NCBI GenBank assembly: GCA_003169195.1
Contig: PMQB01000643.1
Location: forward strand, 1-32,349
DNA: 32,349 nucleotides
From: Bryobacterales bacterium
Lineage (GTDB): Bacteria; Acidobacteriota; Terriglobia; Bryobacterales; Bryobacteraceae
Direction of reading: 5' to 3'
Below, piece by piece: positions 10,201-18,634 of this stretch (position 1 is the first letter of the stretch; the number at the start of each line of letters is the position of its first letter). A model generated the notes under the pieces. The model was not told where the DNA came from and ran no database searches. It worked only from the letters and a program-made list of their open reading frames with translations. The translations under genes and the position numbers were made by a program.

Positions 10201-10454
10201 ACGGCATGGCGTTGGATCAAGCTGTCATCGAGGCAGGAGCCGTTCGGTTCCGGCCAATGATGCTGACTGCGGCAGCGGTTGTGGCGGGATCTGCAGTGAT
10301 TCTGTTCGATCCGATTTTCCAAGGTTTGGCTATCGCCCTGATGGCGGGCGAAATTGCGTCCCTGGCTTTTTCGCGAATGACAGTCCCCGTCGTTTACTTT
10401 CTGATGCATCGGCGAAGAGCAGTGGCAGCATCGCAAAATATGCCGAACGCCTGA
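7254..10454 (+). CDS. RND-family inner-membrane efflux permease (AcrB-like, proton-driven)
   Basis: This 1066-residue protein has the full RND length and two-fold architecture. TM1 is at about 20-40, followed by a large periplasmic loop with PN/PC domains. TM2-6 start around residue 350 ([18 protein letters not shown]), then come a second periplasmic loop and TM8-12 around 880-1050. TM4 carries the paired aspartates D413-D414 ([14 protein letters not shown]) of the AcrB-type proton relay, which argues for a functional drug/metabolite pump rather than a heavy-metal one. The start is GTG at 7254 with GGAGG seven bases upstream, overlapping the adaptor stop by four bases (GTGA). It is the last gene of the sigma/anti-sigma/TolC/adaptor/permease operon. 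The substrate is unknown; the neighbouring polysaccharide genes are on the other strand. Confidence 0.95.
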   Translation: MSTPRNLGIAGRFASIWINSKLTPLLIVVSLLAGVFAVIKLPREEEPQIIVPMVDVSVAMPGASAREVEERVTKPMEKLLWEIPGVEYVYSTSSPGNSLVIVRFLVGQDEEKSIVRLNQKLMANYDLIPPGASQPLVKPRSIDDVPILAVTLWSKRYGDYQLRQMAAQMSDTIKQVPDVSAVTLIGGQRRQLRVTLDIARLNAYHLTPAAVVEALGASNQRFSSGNLDDCNREVLLKTGEFLRSANDAQRVVVSVSNGKPVFLHDVAAVADEGEEPIQYVRYRDRNGFTAPAVTISVAKRKGTNAVVVAGSVLKRLQSMKEAQLPRDVEMTITRDYGETAAEKSNELLMHMLLAVVFVSVLIAFTLGLRESAIVFIAIPVTLALTLAVFYLYGYTLNRITLFALIFSIGILVDDAIVVVENIVRHWRKPENHGRLVTEVAVEAVDEVGNPTILATLAVIAAILPMAFVGGLMGPYMRPIPIGASAAMAFSVVVAFMVTPWAAIRILKQHGSEHSNGREDWFTRQYRVLMNALLHQTKVRWVFLAGVTFLLLASVSLFYFGAVKVKMLPFDNKSEFQVIVDMPNGTTLEQTQHVAEALASEAVKQPEVVNIETYAGIASPYNFNGLVRHYYLRQGSDIADLQVNLTGKSDRSLQSHEIAKQVRQRLLPIARQFGARIKVAEVPPGPPVLETMVAEVYGPTQQGQITLAAQIRDIFKRTNGVVDADWYVEDDQTEYRLLVDKERAAISGVTDDQIARTIQSASEGYSAGLMHVDSSKEDVPIVVRVNRADRSSISQLLTLRVPGSDGKQIPLSDLVHVEKTLIDKSIYHKNLMPVTYVTADLAGTIESPVYAVLQIGPEIDKLKAPGGYSIEQHMAALPDSSAKYSMKWDGEWHISYEVFRDLGIAFAAVLILIYGLLVGWFESLLTPVIIMVAIPFSLVGIVPAHGALHAFFTATSMIGFIAGAGIVVRNSIILVDFIELRLRDGMALDQAVIEAGAVRFRPMMLTAAAVVAGSAVILFDPIFQGLAIALMAGEIASLAFSRMTVPVVYFLMHRRRAVAASQNMPNA

Positions 10455-10638
10455 GAATCCTCACCTCGCTGACGCCGTCGGGCGGACTGGTCAATGTGAT
10501 GTGCACGGCAAGCCCAAGAAACTGGTCGTTTCCGTCTCCAACTTTAAGCGATCGGCGTCCTGTGAAGGTCTTCCGATAGCCATCAATTTTCCCCAATAGA
10601 GTGGCTCCGAAATAAACTTCGAACAGATCGTCTTCCAT
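10330..10638 (-). CDS. Possible small hypothetical protein, converging with and overlapping the RND gene
   Basis: The ATG at 10638 has AGGA nine bases upstream. The first 60 or so residues ([55 protein letters not shown]) look like a real beta-rich domain. The remaining 40 residues are antisense to the 3' end of the RND permease and look like chance sequence. The original stop may therefore have been lost, or the gene may be truncated by the junction. I do not recognise the family. It follows the small secreted-protein gene at 10718..10891 on the same strand; if that gene is read in its extended frame, its stop directly abuts this ribosome site. Weakly supported. Confidence 0.3.
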   Translation of the reverse strand: MEDDLFEVYFGATLLGKIDGYRKTFTGRRSLKVGDGNDQFLGLAVHITLTSPPDGVSEVRILRRSAYFAMLPLLFADASESKRRGLSFAKKPGTQFRPPSGR

Positions 10639-10717
10639 TTGTCACAATCCTACCGACTCGTGGCGTTGCCATTGACATCCCAATTGGCGCAGTCCTGCGG
10701 CGTAAGGGTCTCACTTC

Positions 10718-10891
10718 TTATAGGTTCAGTAGTGAGGGGGTTAAAGGTGCTACGGAGACGGGGGCCCAGTTGTTCGCGGGAGCGCAGCTATAGAGGTTAA
10801 CGTTCTTCGCCTGCGTTGCGAGGTCGACGAATGTCTGACCGCACAAAGAGAAGATGAACACGACCAGGAAAGCCAGCGAGTACTTCTTCAC
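10718..10891 (-). CDS. Small secreted protein of unknown function, possibly frameshifted
   Basis: This gene is too short for the supplied ORF track. It starts at GTG 10891 with AAAGGA about eight bases upstream and encodes 57 residues. A clear signal peptide (VKKYSLAFLVVFIFSLCGQTF) is followed by a short exported part with 'NVNLYSCAPANNWAPVSVAP', ending at TAA 10718-10720. A run of five C (10736-10740 as ggggg on the plus strand) lies just before the stop. Restoring one base there would continue the protein as 'LTTEPIRSETLTPQDC' then 'ANWDVNGNATSR' to a TAG at 10650-10652, giving about 80 residues with two mature-part cysteines. The extension looks coding, so a single-base indel or sequencing error is plausible. 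No family is recognised. Confidence 0.5.
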   Translation of the reverse strand: MKKYSLAFLVVFIFSLCGQTFVDLATQAKNVNLYSCAPANNWAPVSVAPLTPSLLNL

Positions 10892-11037
10892 AACGATTAG
10901 TTCCTTTAGAAGAAAGGGAGTGTGGCTGGTCCCGGTTAGGGGAGGCGGATGCGACGTTTTCTGGAACTACGTTGGCTTGGGGGTTGTGCGGACTAACCGG
11001 GCAAGCAGCTCTGAGCAAAAAACGGCGTACGGAAAGT

Positions 11038-12192
11038 CTACGTGGCAGCCACGAGAGTCTGAAGGATTTCGACGGCTCTCGAAAGTGGCCACTCCTCCGC
11101 TGTTAATCGAGCTGCTTTGGAGACATCATCGAGATTGGTGCTATCCAGCATTCGCTCAATCACCAGAATCAAATCTTCAACAGACTCCGTCTCGAACAGG
11201 TACCCGTTTTTGCGGTCACGGATTCTGTCGATGGCTGCTGCTGTTGCTTTGGAAGCTACAACGGGCAGACCCGATGCCATTGCCTCGAGGATTACGACTC
11301 CGTAGGGTTCAAAGCGCGCGGGGTGAAGAAAGATTCCACCTTCGGAGTAAAAGCAGTTAAGCTCTTGGGGCTGCAGGAAGCCAAGCCAGCGGACGTTTTC
11401 CGAGAGACCGAGCGAGTCGGCTAATTGTGACAGAGGGATGAGTTGCGATCCGGCCCCTGCGATTTCGTAGATGAATTGCAGCTTCCTGCGTTCCTTTATA
11501 CGGGCAAGAGCGCGCAAGGCGATATCGTAGCCCTTGATCGATTCCAGACGCCCGGAAGAAAGGAACCTATGTACGTTTATATTTCGTGCAACTGAGTAGC
11601 TCGAGGGATTTATGAAGTACGGGAAATTGACAGTTCGAGCGGCGCGGGCGCCCATATATTGGAGTTCTTCAGTGGCCGAAGGTCCAGTGCCAAGAACGCG
11701 ATCCGCGCGGGAGAGTAACCAGCGCAGAAACACGGCGCGAAGGTAGGCTTTCAAAGGATGGCGGTTCTTGTTGCGAAAGGGCGTATCGTTCCAGACCCAA
11801 AATGGCGCTCGGCACGCGATTCGGCAGAGGACGATCAAGATGGTGGTGGGATCTTGCCAGACGTTCAAAAGGAATATTGAGTGCCGATTCATGATAGCCC
11901 GGTTTAGGGTTTCGAAATCGACTCCGCAGACCCTCCTGTAGAATCTGCATCTGTAACCCAACGTGAGGGCACTTGCCCATGGAGTTGTGGTTAGCAGTCT
12001 GTTTACGTAGCTAACATGCAGGTTGAAGTGCTTTGTCAGTTCGCGAAACAGGTCAGCGTTATAGGGGCTTGGCGCGTTCATGCACCAGAGCATCGTGGTA
12101 TTAAGTTGGGGTTCCGGGTGACGATCGGGCGCAAGTTCAAGAGGACGGGCTTGTTTTTGCGATACCCCGGCAGCCTTCGTTTCGCTCAGCAT
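11038..12192 (-). CDS. Glycosyltransferase family 4 (GT-B fold)
   Basis: This 384-residue protein has a C-terminal GT4 donor-binding domain: 'FLSSGRLESIKGYDIALRAL' opens the domain, and 'RFEPYGVVILEAMASGLPVVAS' carries the E-x7-E motif that holds the nucleotide-sugar. The N-terminal half (ALWCMNAPSPYNADLFRELTKHF-type opening 'MNAPSPYNADLFRELTKHF') fits the acceptor domain. It should add one sugar to the lipid-linked repeat unit on the cytoplasmic side of the membrane. GAGG lies upstream of the ATG. It is the last clear gene of the polysaccharide locus, separated by 214 bases from the VanZ-like gene, so it may be in a separate transcription unit. Donor and acceptor sugars are not predictable from motifs. 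Confidence 0.9.
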   Translation of the reverse strand: MLSETKAAGVSQKQARPLELAPDRHPEPQLNTTMLWCMNAPSPYNADLFRELTKHFNLHVSYVNRLLTTTPWASALTLGYRCRFYRRVCGVDFETLNRAIMNRHSIFLLNVWQDPTTILIVLCRIACRAPFWVWNDTPFRNKNRHPLKAYLRAVFLRWLLSRADRVLGTGPSATEELQYMGARAARTVNFPYFINPSSYSVARNINVHRFLSSGRLESIKGYDIALRALARIKERRKLQFIYEIAGAGSQLIPLSQLADSLGLSENVRWLGFLQPQELNCFYSEGGIFLHPARFEPYGVVILEAMASGLPVVASKATAAAIDRIRDRKNGYLFETESVEDLILVIERMLDSTNLDDVSKAARLTAEEWPLSRAVEILQTLVAAT

Positions 12193-12406
12193 GCGCCCCT
12201 CAATTTAGGTGGTCCCTTAGACGTCGGAGTTTCCGGACCACTCGCGCGGTATAACTCGTCGTGCTTGATTTCGGGCTGAATTGTACGTTCCAGTCCTGAT
12301 CGCTTGCTTTGGGTGGCCATTTATTTAGTTAAGGGAGTCAACTTAGTAATGAGAACACCGATCCACTTTAGGAAAGAAGTCTCCAGCTGTTTGCAGGACG
12401 CAACGG

Positions 12407-12775
12407 CTAACGCTGTTTCCGCAAGCGAGGGAAAGTGGCTACCAGGCATCCGATCATCGCGCCGTATGCGTCCAGTCGCATGTCGGATGATTCGAGCAAA
12501 TAGGGATATGAAAAGACGAAGGACTCCAATATTTCTAACGCAATGCCAAACGAGGTAGTCGCAGCTAGAACTGCCAAGCTCCAACAAACAGAATTAACAG
12601 TTCTGGCGAGGAGGAAGGATAATAATGCGAAGGCGACAGTGTGGACTACGACGTGGGTTAAGCGACCACTTGCGCTGAGATGCAGTGCGATCTTAATTTG
12701 CATCGGCATGAGCGAGCCCATCAGGAGGAGAGCCGCTAACAAAATCGCGGGTCGGGAAAATGATTTTCTGTTCAC
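12407..12775 (-). CDS. VanZ-like small membrane protein
   Basis: This 122-residue protein has about four hydrophobic segments (AILLAALLLMGSLMP; VVVHTVAFALLSFLLA; WSLAVLAATTSFGIALEIL; DAYGAMIGCLVATF). The pattern H-x2-A-F-x2-L-S between TM1 and TM2, 'ALEILESF' and then 'SSDMRLDAYGAMIG' follows the VanZ/YfiM-like layout (H..AF, E..Q, R..D..N.G), although some consensus positions are replaced (E-S in place of E-Q, D-A-Y in place of D-x-x-A-N). VanZ-like proteins recur in exopolysaccharide loci, but their role is not established. The start is GTG at 12775. It lies 23 bases downstream of the nucleotidyltransferase gene, so the two are probably cotranscribed. Confidence 0.65.
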   Translation of the reverse strand: MNRKSFSRPAILLAALLLMGSLMPMQIKIALHLSASGRLTHVVVHTVAFALLSFLLARTVNSVCWSLAVLAATTSFGIALEILESFVFSYPYLLESSDMRLDAYGAMIGCLVATFPRLRKQR

Positions 12776-12798
12776 TCTTAGCGGTCAAATGTTTGTAG

Positions 12799-13902
12799 TT
12801 ACCGGCCGCGACCTTCTTTGATGTCTGCCGCTAGACGTCGATAAAGGCCTGCGCTGAACAGTTCGATGGCAATATTTTGCCAGCCCCCCTTGTGGGTGAG
12901 GACATTCCGTAAGAGACGGAGCCGCGCGGCTAGTACGACCGAATACATATAAACGGGATCTATGAAGCGAAGAGCGGGGACGCGGCTCAGAACTCGCCTT
13001 CGTAGCCGACGAAGTTTCGTGAGAGTGGTGAGGTGCATTGGAAACGGCGGTGGTTCGCCAAGCGCATCGTGTATGTCGAGTAAGTGTAACTCTAAAACTC
13101 CGGATTGCTTAACTGTTCGGAAGCGGCGGCAGATGGTGGACCAGTCAATTTCATCTTTGAAGCTGCGATTCAGCCGAACAAAGTCGAGCATTGCTCGCAG
13201 AGGCGGCCAGATGCGTTCCTGGTAAGGGTGGCGTATCTGAGAGTGCATGATCAGATGAGTCATCAAGTCTGTTGGAGCAGGTATGCGAACTCGCGAACCG
13301 CGGAAATCAATGACAACTGAGCGCTCGACAACTTCGGACGCGGGCAACAAGGACGAGCAGATACCCAAACCCAGGCTGCGGTGTAGTTCGAAGAAAATAG
13401 ACCCGTTGCGCTGCAGGGGCGGGTAGTGGTGGCGAAAGCGGCCGAGGCGATCGGTAGAACTCGGGGTGAACCCGTTTGCCAGAAGGATGTCGACAGCCAT
13501 CGATAGTTGCTGTTCGGGTATAAGGAGGTCAACGTCCCATAGGTATCGCGCTGCTGGGTTTTGGTATATGGCGACCGCGCAGGAGGCCGCACCTTTCAGC
13601 AATACCGGCTCGATTCCCTTTTGGTTCAGTAGCTGAGCGACGAAGGCCAGTTCGGTAAAGATCGCTTCATTGCGCTCAGCGTTGAGTTCTTGGACCGCAA
13701 GAAAGAAATCGGGCAGATCGGGCGGGAGTTGATTGACAATTCCGAGATCAGAAAACCGCTTGTGGACAGCGGGAAGAAGAAGCTCGTGGCGCGCGGTTTT
13801 GATTACTTCTTCCCAATCGATGTCGGCCCATGAGCCGCGTGCTTTCGATAGCTTTGCGGCGTCTTGGCCAAAGCAAGCGGCTAGAAACTCTTTGGGCGTC
13901 AT
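12799..13902 (-). CDS. Nucleotidyltransferase_5 family protein (PF14907-like)
   Basis: This 367-residue protein has the compact minimal nucleotidyltransferase core: 'GIEPVLLKGAA' followed by 'AARYLWDVDLLIP', where D123 and D125 form the metal-binding D-x-D pair. A later acidic/His strand 'IFFELHRSLG' and the 'IMHSQIRH' helix are typical of the NTP_transf_5 family. Members are frequent in exopolysaccharide and peptide-modification loci near PqqD- and HprK-like genes; their reaction is not established, with nucleotidyl transfer to a protein or small molecule inferred from the fold. It lies 20 bases after the epimerase gene. An HprK-like kinase gene lies at the opposite end of the locus (31779..32349), which may be a functional partner. 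Confidence 0.8.
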   Translation of the reverse strand: MTPKEFLAACFGQDAAKLSKARGSWADIDWEEVIKTARHELLLPAVHKRFSDLGIVNQLPPDLPDFFLAVQELNAERNEAIFTELAFVAQLLNQKGIEPVLLKGAASCAVAIYQNPAARYLWDVDLLIPEQQLSMAVDILLANGFTPSSTDRLGRFRHHYPPLQRNGSIFFELHRSLGLGICSSLLPASEVVERSVVIDFRGSRVRIPAPTDLMTHLIMHSQIRHPYQERIWPPLRAMLDFVRLNRSFKDEIDWSTICRRFRTVKQSGVLELHLLDIHDALGEPPPFPMHLTTLTKLRRLRRRVLSRVPALRFIDPVYMYSVVLAARLRLLRNVLTHKGGWQNIAIELFSAGLYRRLAADIKEGRGR

Positions 13903-13921
13903 GCAGGAAATGTGGGTTTGG

Positions 13922-14911
13922 TTATTTTGGAACAGTAGCCATCATTTGGCTTTCAATCCAAGCGTAGGTTTTGGCTAGCCCATCCCGGAGACGGATGGAT
14001 GGCTCCCAACCTAGGAGTTTCTTGATTTTGGCATTGTCGCTGTTGCGGCCGTTCACGCCTTTTGGAGCGTCAAGTTTGTAGTTTCTCTTCAGCTTGATTC
14101 CGGCTATCTCTTCGGCCAGATCTACAAGTTGATTTATCGTGACGAGTTCATTACTGCCGAGGTTTAGCGGCTCGTGAATTTCGCTTTCGAGGATCATGCG
14201 TGTTCCTTTTAAGCAGTCATCGATATACATGAAACTGCGCGTCTGATGGCCGTCACCCCAAATTTCGATCTCGTGTTTGCCCGAGGACTTGGCCTGGATT
14301 ACTTTTCGGCAAATGGCGGCAGGGGCTTTTTCGCGCCCACCGTCATAGGTGCCTAGCGGGCCATAGACATTGTGGTACCGTGCAACGCGACATTGGAGTC
14401 CGAAGTCCTCTTCAAAGTGACGACACATTCTTTCGGAAAAGAGTTTTTCCCAACCGTACCCGTCTTCAGGCATCGCAGGATAGGCGTCTTCCTCCTTTAG
14501 AGCCGTGACCTGTGGGCTCTTTTGTTTATCACCGTTGTAGACACACGCTGACGAAGCATAGAATACCCGCTGTATGCCTTTTTCTCTTGCCGCCATTAGG
14601 ACATGCGTATTAATGAGAACCGTCAGCATGCAGAGAGCCTTGTTGTTCTCAATAAATCCCATGCCGCCCATATCAGCGGCCAGATTAAATACAACATCCG
14701 CGCCAGTGACTGCGCGGAGGCAAGCTGACATTTCACTGAGGTCGAGCACGAGATTCTCGACATCGTGAGATTCCTGGTACCAGTCGGCACGTGGCTTGAT
14801 ATCTATGGAACGGATGACGTGGACTCCCTGACCTAGTAAATATTTCACGAGGTGACCGCCGATAAATCCACCACCTCCACAGACAACAACACTTTGGTTT
14901 TCTAGTTTCAT
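13922..14911 (-). CDS. GDP-mannose 3,5-epimerase-like NAD-dependent epimerase/dehydratase
   Basis: This 329-residue extended short-chain dehydrogenase has the N-terminal NAD-binding Gly motif GGGGFIGG (12-19). Several segments match GDP-mannose 3,5-epimerase (GME) closely: 'NLAADMGGMGFI', 'YASSACVY', 'EDGYGWEKL', 'YGPLGTYDGGREKAPAA' and 'GVNGRNSDN'. The residues known to be catalytic in plant GME (C145, Y174, K178, K217) line up by spacing with C123, Y152, K156 and K195 here. The expected reaction is GDP-D-mannose to GDP-L-galactose, with GDP-L-gulose as by-product, in the cytoplasm, supplying a donor sugar for the polysaccharide. This is a stronger call than a generic UDP-glucose epimerase. 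The 127-base gap to the upstream WbaP gene holds an AAAGGA. Substrate is inferred from residue conservation. Confidence 0.85.
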   Translation of the reverse strand: MKLENQSVVVCGGGGFIGGHLVKYLLGQGVHVIRSIDIKPRADWYQESHDVENLVLDLSEMSACLRAVTGADVVFNLAADMGGMGFIENNKALCMLTVLINTHVLMAAREKGIQRVFYASSACVYNGDKQKSPQVTALKEEDAYPAMPEDGYGWEKLFSERMCRHFEEDFGLQCRVARYHNVYGPLGTYDGGREKAPAAICRKVIQAKSSGKHEIEIWGDGHQTRSFMYIDDCLKGTRMILESEIHEPLNLGSNELVTINQLVDLAEEIAGIKLKRNYKLDAPKGVNGRNSDNAKIKKLLGWEPSIRLRDGLAKTYAWIESQMMATVPK

Positions 14912-15038
14912 CTATTGGCTCTGTGATTCCTTTGCTATGGATAAAGATGAGTTAGGTAGACCCTGTTCTGGCATGCGGCACGCTGGCCGTAGCCGATTTG
15001 AGCGAGGGAGTTTGACCGTTCAGGCCGCCCACTGAAAC

Positions 15039-16487
15039 CTAATATGCTCCGTCGCCTGTGAAGACAACCCGTACGGTTCTTGCCAATGTGTAAAGATCAA
15101 GCCAGATAGACCAGTTATGCACATAATACTCGGCGAATGAGATGCGTTCTTCGTAGGCGGTATTGTTGCGGCCGGACACCTGCCAGAGGCCAGTCATACC
15201 CGGCCGGACGCGGGCGTACGTGTTGTAGCTTACGCCGTATTTTTCGACCTCTTCCGGAAGGATTGGGCGTGGTCCAACGAGGCTCATTTCTCCAGACAGC
15301 ACGTTTATGAGTTGGGGCAGTTCGTCGATGCTGAAGCGGCGAAGCCACCTTCCAATTCTCGTGACGCGCGGGTCTTTTTTGAGCTTGTGATGCATTTGCC
15401 AGTGGAGGGACTGATCCGGATGGACTTTAAAATAGGTTTCCAGCACCTCATCTCCGTTCGTGACCATGGTGCGAAATTTGAGCACATGGAACATGGTTCC
15501 ACCGAGGCCATAGCGTTTATTTCGGAAGAAGACCGGGCCGCGTGAAGTGATCTTGATAATGGCCGCCAACGTAAGCATGAGGGGCGCCAAGAGCATTAGA
15601 CCGAACGCGCTCAACAAGAGATCAGTGACTCTCTTTACTGCTCTTGCTCCCGCATGAAATAGGGGTTGGGCAACTTCGAAGCCGACCGAACCAGAGATCT
15701 CGCGAGCCGAAATCCCAAGGCTGCAGATGCCGGGCAGATCAGGAACAAACAAGACGCGCTCGAAGCCGATGCAGCGACACCTGATGATCTGGCTAATCTC
15801 AGCGCTGGATTTTTCCGGCAAGACGATGATGGCGTAGCTGGCGGCGTGATTCGCCGCGATCTCAGAGGCGGAACTCAGCGATCCCACGATGGGAGGCAAA
15901 TCGGCTTCCCAAGTGTTTGGCTGCCCGTCTGTGAGAACTCCGGTAATTCGGACGCCCAATTTGGGGTCTTGCAGACTGCGGATTACCCGCTTTGCGACTG
16001 GACCCGATCCGAACACGACTGCAGCGACTCCGAACCACGATTCTGCTGCAAAGCGCCGACGGGCGATGTAGCGTGCCAGCAGTACAAATGGGGCTACCGC
16101 CGCCCACGTAATTAAGAAAACTGATCTTGAGTAGGTTGCAGCGTTGTGAAACAAGAATGCGGTGGCCGCGATCAGCGTGAATAGACTTGAGGCGCAATAG
16201 AAAACACGTCTCACTTCTTCGGCCGGATGCAGCAGAATTCCGGGATACAGGCCGCAAACGAAGAAAGCCGCGATAAAAATACCGATGATTGGATAGAGAT
16301 GGAGGTAGAAGCCCAAAGTGTACCCCGGGCTGACCAAGTATCGCCCGAGAACAGCGAGCCAGTACATGACAGACAAAGCTACCCAATCTGCAGCCAGAAT
16401 TGCAAAGGGTGTGGCCCACTTGTGATTCTCTTTTGTTGCCGGTAATGTAAGTAGACTCGATGTTGCAAGTACAGGTTTGGTGCTCAT
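15039..16487 (-). CDS. Undecaprenyl-phosphate sugar phosphotransferase (WbaP/polyprenyl glycosylphosphotransferase type)
   Basis: This membrane enzyme would start repeat-unit synthesis by moving a sugar-1-phosphate from a nucleotide sugar to undecaprenyl phosphate. I prefer the ATG at 16487 (MSTKPVL, 482 residues) over the TTG at 16511 given in the track. Four N-terminal transmembrane helices are followed by a nucleotide-binding-like domain ([18 protein letters not shown]). The C-terminal PF02397 catalytic domain starts with a membrane helix ([19 protein letters not shown]). It then has '[21 protein letters not shown]', the D-E dyad in '[20 protein letters not shown]' and '[15 protein letters not shown]'. 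Length and layout fit the large WbaP/WcaJ class; the sugar (Gal or Glc) is not determined. Confidence 0.92.
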   Translation of the reverse strand: MSTKPVLATSSLLTLPATKENHKWATPFAILAADWVALSVMYWLAVLGRYLVSPGYTLGFYLHLYPIIGIFIAAFFVCGLYPGILLHPAEEVRRVFYCASSLFTLIAATAFLFHNAATYSRSVFLITWAAVAPFVLLARYIARRRFAAESWFGVAAVVFGSGPVAKRVIRSLQDPKLGVRITGVLTDGQPNTWEADLPPIVGSLSSASEIAANHAASYAIIVLPEKSSAEISQIIRCRCIGFERVLFVPDLPGICSLGISAREISGSVGFEVAQPLFHAGARAVKRVTDLLLSAFGLMLLAPLMLTLAAIIKITSRGPVFFRNKRYGLGGTMFHVLKFRTMVTNGDEVLETYFKVHPDQSLHWQMHHKLKKDPRVTRIGRWLRRFSIDELPQLINVLSGEMSLVGPRPILPEEVEKYGVSYNTYARVRPGMTGLWQVSGRNNTAYEERISFAEYYVHNWSIWLDLYTLARTVRVVFTGDGAY

Positions 16488-16520
16488 GAAAACTCGCTCT
16501 CGTGGAATCAATCAGCCACG

Positions 16521-17762
16521 TTATGTTCGGGTGGGAGTGGTTTGCACCGACGAGGTACTAGAAACGGATTTACTCTGTAACGCGGAACGTAAGATTTCTT
16601 CAAAAGACGCTGCTATTTTCGAGATTTGGAAGGTCTCTTGGGCATAGCGACGGGCCGAAATGCCGAGCATGTCCCGGCATTGCTTGTCGGCGGCAAGTTT
16701 TTTTGCGGCGGAAATCCAAGCGTCGGAGTTATCGGGATCGACCACGTATCCGGCCCGACTTCGTTTCACCGTCAGGGAAGCGAGGTTGGACTCGGGCGCT
16801 GCCAGCAATATGGGGCGTCCGGCGCAAAGATAGTTAAGAATCTTCGATGGAACGGCGAACTGTCCAGCATCCGATTCGAGGGTCGCGATCAATACGTCCG
16901 CCGTTGCAAGGACTTCAGGAAGTCTTTCAAAAGGTTGAAAATCGAGCAGTGTCAGGTTATTTAGTCTGGGCTGCTTTTCGAGAAAGTCGCGCCCAACGCC
17001 CTCGGAGACCACAACGACGCGGGGATTGCCACGAGTTTCGGCGGCCAGACGATAGAGAAGGTCGGGACGATGCTTAATTCCGAGAGTTCCCGAGTACAAG
17101 AAAGTTGTTTCGTTCCCAAGGCCCTGCTCCTGGCTCCATGAGTTGGAACGGGGAAATTCGGGCATTTCATCGAGGACGCCCCAATTTTCGATGACATTTA
17201 CCTGCGATTCGGGAAGACTCCACGAAAGCAGGAGATCACGAAAGGCGTCGGCAATTACGATGACGCGGTTACTGTTGGCAGCTACTGATTTTTCTAATTG
17301 GCGAAAGGGGAAACCAATTGGACTGGCGAGAAAAGAAAGGGAACCTAGTTTTCCGCGAAGAAAGAATTCAATAGCCCGAAAGTAGACGTCTTGTAGCCAA
17401 TGAACGAAGCCGATACCGCGCCGCCGGCAAAACCAAAGTAACTCCGCTTGCACGTCAATTGGCGTTTGACCCGAAAGGACTACGTCGGGGTTCACTTGGG
17501 CAATCAGTTTCCGTATCTGTCTCGCGTATTGGCGGTGAGCCAGCAAACGGCGAAGTGGCGAATACTTTTGAAAGGTGCTCGGAAGCCGAGTGGGGATGAT
17601 GTTCAGAGTTTGTGGTTCGGAGGTAAGCTTTTTCAAGCTACCTTTTGGACCCTGAAATCCTTCAAGATAAGTGTGAGTGACATGATGTCCACGAATAGCA
17701 AGTTCGCGGCTCAATTGGACGGGGAAAGGGTGGCCCACAAAATCATGAACGAGGATGCGCAT
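16521..17762 (-). CDS. Glycosyltransferase family 4, WcaI-like
   Basis: This 413-residue GT-B protein opens with 'MRILVHDFVGHPFPVQLSREL', the usual first strand and helix of the acceptor domain. Later it has 'FLYSGTLGIKHRPDLLYRLA' and 'FAVPSKILNYLCAGRPILLA', where the usual E-x7-E region is replaced by the 'PSK-x3-Y-x2-AGRP' form seen in WcaI-like enzymes. It should add a sugar to the growing lipid-linked repeat unit. It lies about 33 bases upstream of the initiating transferase start, in the same direction, so the two are probably cotranscribed. The last 15 or so residues are Ser/Thr-rich and may be a flexible tail. Sugar specificity unknown. Confidence 0.9.
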   Translation of the reverse strand: MRILVHDFVGHPFPVQLSRELAIRGHHVTHTYLEGFQGPKGSLKKLTSEPQTLNIIPTRLPSTFQKYSPLRRLLAHRQYARQIRKLIAQVNPDVVLSGQTPIDVQAELLWFCRRRGIGFVHWLQDVYFRAIEFFLRGKLGSLSFLASPIGFPFRQLEKSVAANSNRVIVIADAFRDLLLSWSLPESQVNVIENWGVLDEMPEFPRSNSWSQEQGLGNETTFLYSGTLGIKHRPDLLYRLAAETRGNPRVVVVSEGVGRDFLEKQPRLNNLTLLDFQPFERLPEVLATADVLIATLESDAGQFAVPSKILNYLCAGRPILLAAPESNLASLTVKRSRAGYVVDPDNSDAWISAAKKLAADKQCRDMLGISARRYAQETFQISKIAASFEEILRSALQSKSVSSTSSVQTTPTRT

Positions 17763-17872
17763 TTGATTTAGGTGGTTCAGAACCAGGTTGCTTCAGGACG
17801 CGCAGAACGACCTGCCGCGGAAGAGCCGAGGTCATACATCGAGAAAGGAGGTTGGGATGAGTGAGCTGTCAA

Positions 17873-18634
17873 CTAAGCCGGCTGAAATGCGTAGCTGTGA
17901 TTGTCAGAGTACTGCGGAGTGTCTGTTGCATCCTCGACTGGTTTGCCAACTTTTGAGTAGCCAGCCGATTCAATCAAAGAGAAGAAATCTGCCCTTGACA
18001 CACCTTCGTGAAGCTCGACGACGAGTTTCGGGTGGTGTTGTTTGAGCGTACCTAACATTCCCTGAAGGGCTTCTATTTCCATGCCTTGAACATCTATTTT
18101 TATGCCGGAAATTTTAGGATGTTCGATGTTTGAAGGAAAGATGCGCTGCCAGAGCCAATCGAAATTGGCGATCAGGAACTGCTCTCCATGCGCCGATGCT
18201 CCCTTCGCCGTGGAGTCCAACATGCCTCTAACTTCGGGCAATTCGGCCGCGATGATGCTGTCACAGTTTCCAAGGGCGAAGGGAACAATCGTTAGTTGAT
18301 TCAAGCGATTGATGGTGCGGGTTCGAGCAAGACAACCGGCGCTTGCGGTCATCGGTTCAAATGCGAAAACTCTTCCGTTGGGTCCGACAAGGCGGGCGAG
18401 GGCAATTGCGGTATAGCCGTAATGTGCGCCCACGTCAAGCCATGTTTCTCCGGTTCGGACATTCTCGGAGAACCACCGCAAGAGCGGTCGTTCTGCGGTG
18501 CCCGAAAGAGCGCCCGGGTAATCGTGCCAAGAGGTTACAAGTGAGTGACCACGAAGGGGACCAGCCAGAATCCTGCGAGGACCGATAGATCGCGGGAGAA
18601 ATTGGCGGATCCGTTTCTTGAGTGTTTTGTTCAT
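17873..18634 (-). CDS. FkbM-family SAM-dependent methyltransferase
   Basis: This 253-residue protein has SAM-binding motif I 'WLDVGAHYGYTAIAL', the acidic motif II strand end 'VFAFEPM', and the FkbM hallmark 'GIKIDVQGMEIEALQGM' followed by 'PKLVVELHEG'. FkbM enzymes usually O-methylate sugars or polyketides; here the target is most likely a hydroxyl on a sugar of the repeat unit. The start ATG 'MNKTLKKRIRQFLP' is the first in the frame. Its stop is 110 bases before the next gene, and a 236-base gap precedes it. It is one of four FkbM-like genes in this locus; no two are adjacent duplicates. Confidence 0.88.
   Translation of the reverse strand: MNKTLKKRIRQFLPRSIGPRRILAGPLRGHSLVTSWHDYPGALSGTAERPLLRWFSENVRTGETWLDVGAHYGYTAIALARLVGPNGRVFAFEPMTASAGCLARTRTINRLNQLTIVPFALGNCDSIIAAELPEVRGMLDSTAKGASAHGEQFLIANFDWLWQRIFPSNIEHPKISGIKIDVQGMEIEALQGMLGTLKQHHPKLVVELHEGVSRADFFSLIESAGYSKVGKPVEDATDTPQYSDNHSYAFQPA

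Noticed and set aside
17841-17858. Strong plus-strand ribosome-site-like AAAGGAGG followed by ATG
   Set aside because: The ORF behind it is antisense to the FkbM gene and has no protein-like features; judged coincidence.
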